40,542 bases of DNA, taken from contig CAKJZO010000062.1 of assembly GCA_918298275.1 (NCBI GenBank), forward strand, positions 1 through 40,542, given 5' to 3'. The notes beneath the pieces are model-generated. The model worked only from the letters and a program-made list of their open reading frames with translations. It ran no database searches and was not told the DNA's origin. Both the position numbers and the translations under genes were made by a program. Shown here in pieces: positions 7,567-14,646 of the stretch. The stretch comes from Spirochaetota bacterium (GTDB lineage: Bacteria > Spirochaetota > Spirochaetia > Sphaerochaetales > Sphaerochaetaceae). Each line of letters opens with the position of its first letter. Within the stretch, counting starts at the first letter, position 1.

Positions 7567-8799
7567 ATGCCTCTTGTTAATGCAAAACTGGAGGACAAAT
7601 CCTTGAAAGATAAATTGATGATAAAGTTATCTAAGGAAGACATTAATTCAGATTTTCTGGAAGAGGAGAAGAGGCTTGATTATGAACTGGCCTTAATCAG
7701 AAAAGCAGGTTTGGAGCAATACATTCTTGCCTTTGAAAATGTCTTATCCATGGCAAAGAGAAACAGTATTCCTATGTTCGTTGATTCCTTGGATGGAGAA
7801 GGTTCTCTTGTCTTATATAGTCTTGGAATCACACATAGGAATCCCCTTCTGTACAATCTGGGATTTGCCTCTTTTCTCAGCATCGAACGCTTAAGAATAC
7901 CATGGTTCAGTATCATCTGTCGTAAAGAAGGTACCCATTCCATCTATAGCGAGATGGTGAAACAATTCGGAGAAGACAAAGTCGGGTTGATTCCTAATGG
8001 TGTAGGTCTTCTCCTGAACAAGACGGGTCTTAGAGAACCTGTTCCGTCTGTGATTGATGATTATACCTTGGAACGGCATTTCCTCGTCCAGCCTAAGGCA
8101 TTGGAACAGAACGGGATAATTCCAGTCACTTTGGATTATGAACAAACTCTTGAGTATTTGGTTAGTCTTGAGAATCTGATAAAGCAAAGCACACCGAGTT
8201 TCAGTCTCGATTCAATTCCGGATGATGATTCTGAGACATTCGAAATGCTGTCAAAAGGGGAGTCCGAAGGGATTCCGCTCCTCAATGACAATTGGATTCG
8301 GAAGTGTCTGAGAATCTTAGGACCAAGTAATATCGATGAACTTGATGCGCTGATGTCTCTCTATCACAATGGTCCGACTGATCTGATACCGATGTACATG
8401 GATGCAAAGAGGGGAATGCTGCCGGAAAACTATCAGGATCTACAGGAAAATGAGCAGCTTAAAAGGACTTATGGGGTAATCGTATACAAAGAGCAGATTA
8501 TTGATGTCCTAACCCAGATAGCCGCGCTATCCGAAGCAGAAGCGCTCTATTACTGCCGTGCTTTATTCAGAGGTGATAGAGATACGATTGATCGGTACGA
8601 AAAGGAGTTCAAAGACAGAATGGCCAGATTCAACAAGAACAGTCAGTATGCAGAAAAGCTTATCGATATGATCAGTCAGTTCTCTTCTGAGTTTTATAAG
8701 AGAAAAATCGGGTTCTGGCACACGGTTCTTACATACAGGCTGGCCTTCATCAAATGCCATTATCCTGTTGAGTTTAGCAATGTGATGAATCACATGTAA
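7567..8799 (+). CDS. DNA polymerase III alpha (DnaE)-like protein, catalytically inactive and reduced
   Basis: 410 aa against about 1,150 for DnaE. Residues about 35-118 follow the DnaE palm (RLDYELALIRKAGLEQYILAFENVL, GEGSLVLYSLGIT, NPLLYNLGFASFLSIERL), but the catalytic PDIDIDF strand reads PWFSIIC (112-118). The third catalytic Asp region (VKFDFLGL) is also not conserved. Finger-domain landmarks remain: PDDDSETFEMLSKGESEGIPLL, NGPTDLIPMYMDAKRG, YGVIVYKEQ and IKCHYPVEFSNVM. The PHP domain, most of the thumb and everything after the fingers are absent. It cannot be a polymerase by the known mechanism. The ATG at 7567 lacks a ribosome binding site; TTG at 7609 has GGAGG about 8 nt upstream and may be the real start. 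Its stop overlaps the next ATG by 1 nt. Confidence 0.78.
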   Translation: MPLVNAKLEDKSLKDKLMIKLSKEDINSDFLEEEKRLDYELALIRKAGLEQYILAFENVLSMAKRNSIPMFVDSLDGEGSLVLYSLGITHRNPLLYNLGFASFLSIERLRIPWFSIICRKEGTHSIYSEMVKQFGEDKVGLIPNGVGLLLNKTGLREPVPSVIDDYTLERHFLVQPKALEQNGIIPVTLDYEQTLEYLVSLENLIKQSTPSFSLDSIPDDDSETFEMLSKGESEGIPLLNDNWIRKCLRILGPSNIDELDALMSLYHNGPTDLIPMYMDAKRGMLPENYQDLQENEQLKRTYGVIVYKEQIIDVLTQIAALSEAEALYYCRALFRGDRDTIDRYEKEFKDRMARFNKNSQYAEKLIDMISQFSSEFYKRKIGFWHTVLTYRLAFIKCHYPVEFSNVMNHM

Positions 8800-9503
8800 T
8801 GGGAGGATTAGGAATAAACAGCATGAAAGACATTATTGATGCAGAGAAGATCAGAGAGTTCCTGGCTGAGTTTTCATATCCTTTATACTTTTTGGATTTC
8901 GAGACCATATATCCTGCGGTTCCGTTGTTTGAAGGTGTCAGGCCATACCAGCAGATTCCGTTCATGTACTCGCTGCATTGGATAGAAGAAGAGGGTGGTG
9001 AGCTGCACCATGCAGTATTCTTCTCTTATCCCGGACGTGATCCGAGGAGATACATAGCGGAAGAGCTGTGCGCTGATATCCCAAAAGGTGTCTGTACTGT
9101 TGCCTACAACATGTGCTTTGAGAAAGCAAGAATCAGAGAGCTTGCGGAACTGTTTCCGGACCTTGCTGATCATCTGATGGATATTCATGACAACATGAAG
9201 GATCTCATGGTGCCGTTCCGAAGGAAATGGTATTACACCGATGCCATGGAGGGTTCATATTCCCTGAAAGTCGTCCTTCCGGCCCTCTATCCCGATGACC
9301 CAGAGCTTGATTACTCCCGGCTTGACGGAATCCACAATGGTGGTGATGCCTCGGCGACCTATCTAGCAATGTGGCAGGATCCTGATGACCAGACACCGGA
9401 GAAATGCAGACAATTGAGCGAATACTGCGGGCTCGATACCTTTGCGCTGGTCAAGCTGTGGCAGAAGTTGAAAGTAAAGTCTTTGGTTAATAAGAAGCTA
9501 TGA
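8799..9503 (+). CDS. DUF2779-type DEDD exonuclease-like protein
   Basis: 234 aa matching the C-terminal DUF2779 domain, an RNase H-fold 3'-5' exonuclease-like module. Putative DEDD residues are visible: D33/E35 in LYFLDFETI, the exo II segment AYNMCFEKARI (about 103-112), D135 near HDNMKDL, and D213 in EYCGLDTFALV. GSYSLKVVLPAL is a further family signature. Many family members carry an N-terminal Cas4-like nuclease domain; here only the exonuclease part exists. ATG 8799 overlaps the stop codon of the DnaE-like gene by 1 nt. ATG 8823 is an alternative start. The coupling suggests the two proteins work together, mirroring the polymerase alpha/epsilon partnership (inference). Confidence 0.78.
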   Translation: MGGLGINSMKDIIDAEKIREFLAEFSYPLYFLDFETIYPAVPLFEGVRPYQQIPFMYSLHWIEEEGGELHHAVFFSYPGRDPRRYIAEELCADIPKGVCTVAYNMCFEKARIRELAELFPDLADHLMDIHDNMKDLMVPFRRKWYYTDAMEGSYSLKVVLPALYPDDPELDYSRLDGIHNGGDASATYLAMWQDPDDQTPEKCRQLSEYCGLDTFALVKLWQKLKVKSLVNKKL

Positions 9504-9526
9504 TAAAATGAATACGGAGGAGAAAA

Positions 9527-10399
9527 ATGAAGTATAGGATTCACGATGAGGTATGTAGCAGATGTGGCTCTGAAAATATCATACTTGATATGCTTTCTTA
9601 TAAATGCATGAACTGTGGATACAGATGGTTTGAATCCGGGTATCAACCTACTGCATATGATATGGCAGAAGTTAATACAGATGCAAGAAATGACAGGGAT
9701 AAAAAACTATTCAAGAATCATATCCGCAGAAAGGATGTCATGGGCATATTCAGCCCTTCTGAACGCTTCTTCAAGAATTTGGAATTCGAATTCCTTGACC
9801 GCACTCCGTTGACCGACTATCGTTATGAACTCGGGAACCTTCTGTTAGATGGAGCTGGATTCAACGAGCTCAAGAAGTACAAGAGACCCGACGAATGCAG
9901 GGAATCTGATTTCAATTCTTTTATCAGAGATTATCTCAGCAGTAGGGATGAACTGTCGTTTGTATCTACAGTTGAAGACTGGAGCAGGTATCTTAATGTT
10001 TCCAGCAACGAGATGGCAGATTTCTTTGACCCTGGATCACATGTGGATATTTCCAGTTATCTTAACCCTGACACAGAATTATTTTTTGCGTTTCAGATAG
10101 TGTTTTCAGGAAAGGTTCAATCATTCTTGGAGGAACTGGATGAAGGGCATCTGGATATGTTCATTGAAGAAGTTGATCCGGACTTATGCTTTCTCGAATA
10201 CTTTGATGGAAATGATGCTGCCGTCTCTTATCTCAACTATTATTTCCCTGCAGAAATAAACGTAATCAAAAGATTCATTCACGCCGTAGAGGACAAGCAG
10301 CAAGAATTATTCGAGAGAGCGATAAGCGAGCATCTGTCCATCATCGATACCATGATGCTGTTTTTGGATTATGCATTTGAGGGGTATAATGGATACTAA
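9527..10399 (+). CDS. Orphan protein with N-terminal zinc ribbon
   Basis: 290 aa. Residues 9-31 form a zinc ribbon (CSRCG ... CMNCG), followed by RWFESGYQP. The rest is acidic and helix-rich, with many Asp/Glu/Phe/Tyr residues, no membrane segment and no catalytic motif I recognise. A strong ribosome binding site (GGAGG) stands in front of the ATG. It follows the DUF2779 gene by 23 bp and its stop meets the next reading frame, so it probably belongs to the same transcript. A nucleic-acid or protein-binding adaptor would fit a zinc ribbon, but that is a guess. Confidence 0.72.
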   Translation: MKYRIHDEVCSRCGSENIILDMLSYKCMNCGYRWFESGYQPTAYDMAEVNTDARNDRDKKLFKNHIRRKDVMGIFSPSERFFKNLEFEFLDRTPLTDYRYELGNLLLDGAGFNELKKYKRPDECRESDFNSFIRDYLSSRDELSFVSTVEDWSRYLNVSSNEMADFFDPGSHVDISSYLNPDTELFFAFQIVFSGKVQSFLEELDEGHLDMFIEEVDPDLCFLEYFDGNDAAVSYLNYYFPAEINVIKRFIHAVEDKQQELFERAISEHLSIIDTMMLFLDYAFEGYNGY

Positions 10400-10428
10400 T
10401 GAAAGTGTTGAGAAGGAGGTTTCTGGTT

Positions 10429-11073
10429 GTGAATCTGGAAAAAATCAAAAAAGAGTTTATGGATCAAGGATGGAGTTATGAAATTAACCATGATGAGTGT
10501 GGGCGTATTCATTGCTTCAGAAAGGGAGAGTTCGGGGTGATGTTTGTATCGAATTCAATAGATGGGCTAGTTTTTTCTGGTGCAAACCCCAGTGAAGCTG
10601 AGAAGGGAAGGTATATTCCGGATGATAATATGCCGGTACCAATTGGTGATCTGATGGCATTTGATTTTTCAAGGGAAAAACTACTGGAAGTCAGATTATA
10701 TGATGGCACGTTGCTTAGATATCACTTTTTTGACAATGAATCTTTTATCATGGATGATATCCAACACAGAGTTTTGCCTCCCGTAGAAAAACCATTGGAA
10801 GAATACTATGCTGATGATAGGCCTCATAAAATGATAGTTGAGGTTTCAATGGTTATGAAAACATATGTCTCTGTTTTCGCTCATGATGAAAAAGAAGCGA
10901 TTAGCCTTGTAGATAATCTGGATGGTATAGGAGAAGAAACTTACGACAGAGAGATAAGAGGGAAAATGGAAACAGATGATTGGGATCATTTTCGAGTTGT
11001 AAAAGAGTATAAAAATGTCAAGTATGATGAACCAGTTATTTCAGAGTACAATGTAGGCTCTAGATATTTATGA
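10429..11073 (+). CDS. Unrecognised cytoplasmic protein
   Basis: About 214 aa from the GTG at 10429, chosen because AAGGAGG at 10413-10419 lies 9 nt before it. An in-frame ATG at 10399 overlapping the previous stop would add ten basic residues. The N-terminal half (IHCFRKGEFGVMFVSNSIDGLVFSG) looks beta-rich. The C-terminal part contains MIVEVSMVMKTYVSVFAHDEKEAISLVDNL and ends in hydrophilic sequence. No signal peptide or membrane helix is seen and no family is recognised. It is the last gene of a rightward group that starts with the DnaE-like gene. Confidence 0.65.
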   Translation: MNLEKIKKEFMDQGWSYEINHDECGRIHCFRKGEFGVMFVSNSIDGLVFSGANPSEAEKGRYIPDDNMPVPIGDLMAFDFSREKLLEVRLYDGTLLRYHFFDNESFIMDDIQHRVLPPVEKPLEEYYADDRPHKMIVEVSMVMKTYVSVFAHDEKEAISLVDNLDGIGEETYDREIRGKMETDDWDHFRVVKEYKNVKYDEPVISEYNVGSRYL

Positions 11074-11152
11074 CTACTTTGATTTAGTACAGTTTATAAT
11101 CGTGGATGAATAGATGATAGTTATAACGAAACAATAATGAAAAGGAAAATGT

Positions 11153-12268
11153 ATGGATATAGAAAAAAGCATTTTTAATCGTATGACTAATGAGAATGAG
11201 GATTCCACTACAGAACTCTTGGCTAATACTCTGAAAAGCTATTTGTTTATAAGATCAGATATTATTAAATATTTATGTGGTGATTATCAAAGATTAATTG
11301 GATATGACTTTACAGATGCTGAGATTATAACACAGAGAGTAGTAGAAGGAATTGGAAAACCGGATTTAAAAATCAAGACTAAAGACGTTTACGTAATAGT
11401 GGAGAACAAAATACGGATAGGAACTGCTCCTACCGAGCATGAACTAGAGGATTATATTCAAGAAATAAAAGCATTCTGTTCGCTTTCTTTACGAAGAGAA
11501 GAGCATTCAGAAGGTAGATTGTATGGAAAGCTTGTATTCCTTATCCCTCAAGAATATGGGTTTGCCGACTTGCTTAAAAGAGTTCAAGACGTTTATACCT
11601 CTCTTGTGTCAATAGTTTACTGGGAGAATTTTATTAGTTGGATAAAAAAGCGGGAATACAGTTCTGCATCTCCTGTTTTGGCTGAGGTGATTTCTTATTT
11701 TGAATCGGTTGTCGACATTAATCATAAAAATGAAGACACTCGTGAATTACGAGCATATGAGGTGCTTATGCTGAACAACGTAGAAAAGGTTTTTGATGCA
11801 ATATCTCTTTGTAATCAACTGTTAAAAAGAATAGCAGCAATAGAAACTAGGCTAATTGAAAATCTAAACGGTGAATTCAAATCAAAAGGGACTCCTATAG
11901 AGTTATCTGCATCCAATTATTATTTTAGCTACTCCGATAATAACAAAGTGCCTCAAATCAATGATGGCGGCATAGGAAAAGCATTGAACATAACACACAG
12001 AGGAAAAAGATACGATATGGTATGTTATTGTGGTTTTTCTGATCTTAATGATAGGAAAAAAACTAAAGACTATGGATTTAGTGTTGCATTTAAAAAAACC
12101 ATATCATCTGGATTAGAAGCATACGCTACTGAAACTTTTGATAACTGGACGTTTGTTCCATTGAATCCAGAAATACTTATCGATCCAGATACTTCATTAT
12201 TTGAGAAAGAAGTGACAGAAATAGTGAGAAACGTGCTAGAGGCCCCAGATTTTGTCATCAACAAATAA
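11153..12268 (+). CDS. PD-(D/E)XK nuclease superfamily protein
   Basis: 371 aa. The N-terminal third carries a PD-(D/E)XK core: GKPDLKI with Asp71, then VYVIVENKI with Glu84 and Lys86. An acidic helix (NENEDSTTELLANTL) precedes it, as in the PDDEXK_4-like group found in defence and restriction loci. The remainder (YSDNNKVPQINDGGIGKALNITHRGKRYDMVCYCGF) has no motif I recognise and may be a sensor or target-recognition part. The gene is visibly richer in A/T than the flanking core genes, which suggests horizontal acquisition. AAGGA precedes the ATG. It stands alone, with 79 bp before it and a terminator-like hairpin after it. A TATAAT at 11095-11100 may be its -10 element. Confidence 0.7.
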   Translation: MDIEKSIFNRMTNENEDSTTELLANTLKSYLFIRSDIIKYLCGDYQRLIGYDFTDAEIITQRVVEGIGKPDLKIKTKDVYVIVENKIRIGTAPTEHELEDYIQEIKAFCSLSLRREEHSEGRLYGKLVFLIPQEYGFADLLKRVQDVYTSLVSIVYWENFISWIKKREYSSASPVLAEVISYFESVVDINHKNEDTRELRAYEVLMLNNVEKVFDAISLCNQLLKRIAAIETRLIENLNGEFKSKGTPIELSASNYYFSYSDNNKVPQINDGGIGKALNITHRGKRYDMVCYCGFSDLNDRKKTKDYGFSVAFKKTISSGLEAYATETFDNWTFVPLNPEILIDPDTSLFEKEVTEIVRNVLEAPDFVINK

Positions 12269-12330
12269 ATGACTGCTTTGTTTCTTTAGATCCAGCAGGC
12301 AAGACTTGTTTCATAAAACGAGAGTTAGCA

Positions 12331-12367
12331 AACTGGGTTGCTTGTTGACTCTAGTCAACCAGTTTTT
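12331..12367 (+). terminator. Hairpin with T-tract after the PD-(D/E)XK gene
   Basis: AACTGGGTTG (12331-12340) can pair with CAACCAGTT (12356-12364) with one bulged G, followed by TTTTT. A competing perfect palindrome, GTTGACT-CT-AGTCAAC, occupies 12344-12359, so the two structures share the 3' CAAC. Likely the terminator of the upstream gene. The rest of 12269-12434 holds nothing else I can support. Confidence 0.5.
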
Positions 12368-12434
12368 CGGTATTCTCATAATCAATCCCGAAGTGCCTCA
12401 TGAGGAAGGGAATGGGGAGTTCGGGATTGTTTGC

Positions 12435-13508
12435 TTATTCCAACGCATGCCTGGCTTCTCCCTTTGTAATCTTCTCTGTATTGCGCTTACTGTGCTCCTG
12501 TTCGTACTGAGCCACTAAGGCGGACAGCTCGCTTCGTATCTCCTCGATCAAATCCTCCGGCCAAAGGCATTTGGCCTGGCATCCTAAGCTGAGTATCCAC
12601 TTCTTACAGGCATAGCGGCTGCGAGTCTGAACGGTCATGACAATGGAACCATCTTCATTCTCTGTGATTTGGGCATTCTTGGAACGAGCAGCTTCTTTCT
12701 CAAAGATGGCCTGATCCGGGTCAATCCATACCTTGACTGTTATGGGCTCGTCATCAGTGACTATGCCGAATGGATCGATAATCTGGGAGAGGTCTTTGAA
12801 TTCATCCGGTGTGACTGCATCTTCAAAGATTTCTATGTTCCTGATTCGTGAGAAGGCATGGACCACTGTGTGATTGAAGTAGGGATTATAGGAGAAGAGG
12901 TAGAGGATATCATTCTGAGAGAAGATGCCTATTGGATTGATTGTGTACTTTTTCTCCTCTGACCATGGACTTTTATATGTGATCCAGACGGATTTGCTTT
13001 GATCTATAGCTTTCAGGATGTCAGGAATGAATTGCCGTCCTTCTCCGCTGGTCTGCATGTCCGGGCTGTAGCTGACCATGGGAATTATACCCTTCGAGGC
13101 AAATCGGCTTAAGGAAAGGTGTTCCTTGAGATTGTCTATCATGCCGCCATAAAGACCTGTTGATTCAGCCATGTCCATTAGTATGGTCAGAATCATGCGG
13201 TCATCGTTTGAAAGGGAACTGATCCGGGAGAGCTCGCGCTCGGCTTTTCTTATGTTATATGTGCTTAGTCTTAGTTTGAGAGGACTGTTGTCCGCTGGGC
13301 GGTCAAACTCGTTGCTTTCAAGGCACGCAACACTGGCAAGCGCCTGGAATAGGCGACAAGCTTGGGTTTTCCCGATTCCCAAGGCATCCTGAACCTCTTT
13401 TCTGCTGAACCATCTGTCAGGATGGTTAACGAAAAAACTGATTGCCTGCTGATACAGTTTGCCGGATACGCTGTTTTTCAGATCATCTGACACATCATTG
13501 TTTCTCAT
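12435..13508 (-). CDS. WYL-domain transcriptional regulator
   Basis: 357 aa from the ATG at 13508, chosen because GGAGAG lies 6-7 nt upstream; a longer frame from 13583 would run through the operator-like repeat. An N-terminal helix-turn-helix (WFSRKEVQDALGIGKTQACRLFQALASV) is followed by a WYL-type beta domain (SVWITYKSPWSEEKKYTINPIGIFSQNDILYLFSYN, then HAFSRIRNIEI) and a WCX-like C-terminus. WYL proteins bind nucleic acid or nucleotide ligands and often repress phage-defence operons (BrxR/CapW type). The gene is divergent from a three-gene cassette. A 23-bp inverted repeat lies between them and again inside the cassette, so it is a good candidate for their regulator. Confidence 0.82.
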   Translation of the reverse strand: MRNNDVSDDLKNSVSGKLYQQAISFFVNHPDRWFSRKEVQDALGIGKTQACRLFQALASVACLESNEFDRPADNSPLKLRLSTYNIRKAERELSRISSLSNDDRMILTILMDMAESTGLYGGMIDNLKEHLSLSRFASKGIIPMVSYSPDMQTSGEGRQFIPDILKAIDQSKSVWITYKSPWSEEKKYTINPIGIFSQNDILYLFSYNPYFNHTVVHAFSRIRNIEIFEDAVTPDEFKDLSQIIDPFGIVTDDEPITVKVWIDPDQAIFEKEAARSKNAQITENEDGSIVMTVQTRSRYACKKWILSLGCQAKCLWPEDLIEEIRSELSALVAQYEQEHSKRNTEKITKGEARHALE

Positions 13509-13572
13509 TTTTATCTCTCCAAGTATCAAGTTTACCAGTGAATCTCTGCTGATAAAAGTACAATAATGCAAA

Positions 13573-13595
13573 AGCGTTCTCATTTTGCGGACGCT
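13573..13595. promoter_or_regulatory. Operator-like inverted repeat, copy A
   Basis: Arms AGCGTTCTC (13573-13581) and GCGGACGCT (13587-13595) are separated by 5 bp and extended outward by AA/TT. It lies 64 bp upstream of the WYL start codon and 68 bp upstream of the divergent gene at 13664. The same 23-bp layout recurs at 14344-14366. Confidence 0.6.
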
Positions 13596-13625
13596 TTGTT
13601 GCTAATCTTCAGTAGTTCATAACTA

Positions 13626-13650
13626 TTTCCTTTACATTTTTCCTTTACAT
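13626..13650 (+). repeat. Tandem direct repeat TTTCCTTTACAT
   Basis: Two identical 12-mers at 13626-13637 and 13639-13650 (period 13 bp) lie immediately upstream of the CGGAGG ribosome binding site of the 13664 gene. They fall in the expected leader or promoter-downstream region. Confidence 0.55.
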
Positions 13651-13663
13651 CGGAGGATGCGGC

Positions 13664-14299
13664 ATGGAAGAACTGATGAGAGACATTATTAAGAGAATTA
13701 GGTCAAATGTGTTCAGAGACTATTATCTTGAACACTTGCCTGAATGGAATCTCTGGCAGATCACAGATGTGATCCTGAGTCAGGTCAGTTCTCGTCATGC
13801 CGCATCCTCTTTCTTTAAGAGACTTGTTGAGTACCTGCCGAATCCTGATGAAAAGGCTGTAAGTCGTATGCTCTCGGTTGATCTTAGGAGATATGATGAT
13901 ATACGTCCCAGCACTGAAGCATTTGTTAAGAACACATTTCCAAATCTCAAATGGCATAGGTATTTTTCTCATTCGTATTTGGGCGAACCAAAGTTGTTCA
14001 AAGAATTCGAGGTTGTGAAGTATTGGATTCCATGGGAATATGGAAATGGATATCAGATAGGTTTTCTCGCTAGCCCTGGATATGATTGGGATACCGAGTC
14101 TGCTACTCTCTATGATATTTACAATCTCAGGAGAATGGACTTGCCTAGTGAGGATATTACCTGGGTTTACAAGGCAGACATAGTCAAGCCGTTCTTTGTC
14201 GACAAATACAACATCCGGTGTCTCGATTCCAAGTGTGCTCGAAATCTCAGGATAATCAAGGAAAGAATAGCTGAAGCAGGGAAGTGGCCTATATATTGA
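13664..14299 (+). CDS. Unrecognised protein, first gene of the WYL-associated cassette
   Basis: 211 aa, soluble, rich in aromatic residues (FRDYYLEHLPEWNLWQITDVIL; HRYFSHSYLGEPKLFKEFEVVKYWIPWEYGNGYQIGFLASPGYDWDTES). It has a basic C-terminal part (CLDSKCARNLRIIKERIAEAGKWPIY). No family, catalytic motif, signal peptide or membrane helix is recognised. CGGAGG lies 7 nt before the ATG. It is divergent from the WYL regulator across 155 bp and followed 104 bp later by the Cys-rich gene, with a second copy of the operator-like repeat in between. A job shared with the FtsK-type motor is inferred from position only. Confidence 0.7.
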   Translation: MEELMRDIIKRIRSNVFRDYYLEHLPEWNLWQITDVILSQVSSRHAASSFFKRLVEYLPNPDEKAVSRMLSVDLRRYDDIRPSTEAFVKNTFPNLKWHRYFSHSYLGEPKLFKEFEVVKYWIPWEYGNGYQIGFLASPGYDWDTESATLYDIYNLRRMDLPSEDITWVYKADIVKPFFVDKYNIRCLDSKCARNLRIIKERIAEAGKWPIY

Positions 14300-14343
14300 A
14301 CAGTTACCTTTGAGTTCCGAGAAAAATGTGCAGAAGTGTTTCA

Positions 14344-14366
14344 AGTGTTCGCTGAATGCGGACGCT
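14344..14366. promoter_or_regulatory. Operator-like inverted repeat, copy B, in front of the Cys-rich gene
   Basis: Arms AGTGTTCGC (14344-14352) and GCGGACGCT (14358-14366) are separated by 5 bp. They match copy A at 13573-13595 in 16 of 18 arm positions and in spacing. A TATAAT at 14368-14373 starts two bases after the repeat, so the repeat covers the -35 region and spacer of a likely promoter. A bound repressor would block it. Confidence 0.6.
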
Positions 14367-14403
14367 CTATAATTATCCTGAAATAAACTACAGGAGGCTT
14401 TAA

Positions 14404-14646
14404 ATGGCAAACTATTGTAAAGGATGCAGATTCTTTAATGATGAAGGCAGATGTGAGGCAAGAAATTTCCAGCCAAGCGCACAATCTACTGCATGCTATT
14501 CGTATGCCGCATACAGTACCAGGAATCCGGATGACTTGAAATACTGCAAGGATTGCAGATTCTATACTGGTTCGAGATGTAGTTTGCGCAAGTTCTCACC
14601 AACCTCTGAAACATACAAATGCTATGACGGTTCAATTTGTAAATGA
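14404..14646 (+). CDS. Small protein with two tandem CxxC motifs
   Basis: 80 aa made of two homologous units: YCKGCRFFNDEGRC...AC at residues 4-32 and YCKDCRFYTGSRC...C from about residue 47. Each unit has four cysteines in a C-x2-C-x7/8-C-x13/14-C pattern, as in small zinc-binding modules. AGGAGG stands before the ATG. The last codons overlap the start of the FtsK-like gene (ATGA, 14643-14646), so the two are translationally coupled and probably form a functional pair. Metal binding is inferred from the cysteines. No specific function is known to me. Confidence 0.78.
   Translation: MANYCKGCRFFNDEGRCEARNFQPSAQSTACYSYAAYSTRNPDDLKYCKDCRFYTGSRCSLRKFSPTSETYKCYDGSICK

Noticed and set aside
7458-7643. 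Minus-strand frame and possible upstream DnaE/PHP remnant before the DnaE-like gene
   Set aside because: I translated the 190 bases upstream in the plus frames; stops occur at 7528 and 7555 and no PHP motif is visible, so a longer frameshifted gene is not supported.
12306-12518. 70-codon plus-strand frame after the PD-(D/E)XK gene
   Set aside because: It begins in a terminator-like hairpin and overlaps the 3' end of the WYL gene, with no ribosome binding site.
13703-14410. 235-codon minus-strand frame opposite the 13664 gene
   Set aside because: The plus-strand gene has a good ribosome binding site and promoter context; this frame would run through the operator-like repeat and the start of the Cys-rich gene.
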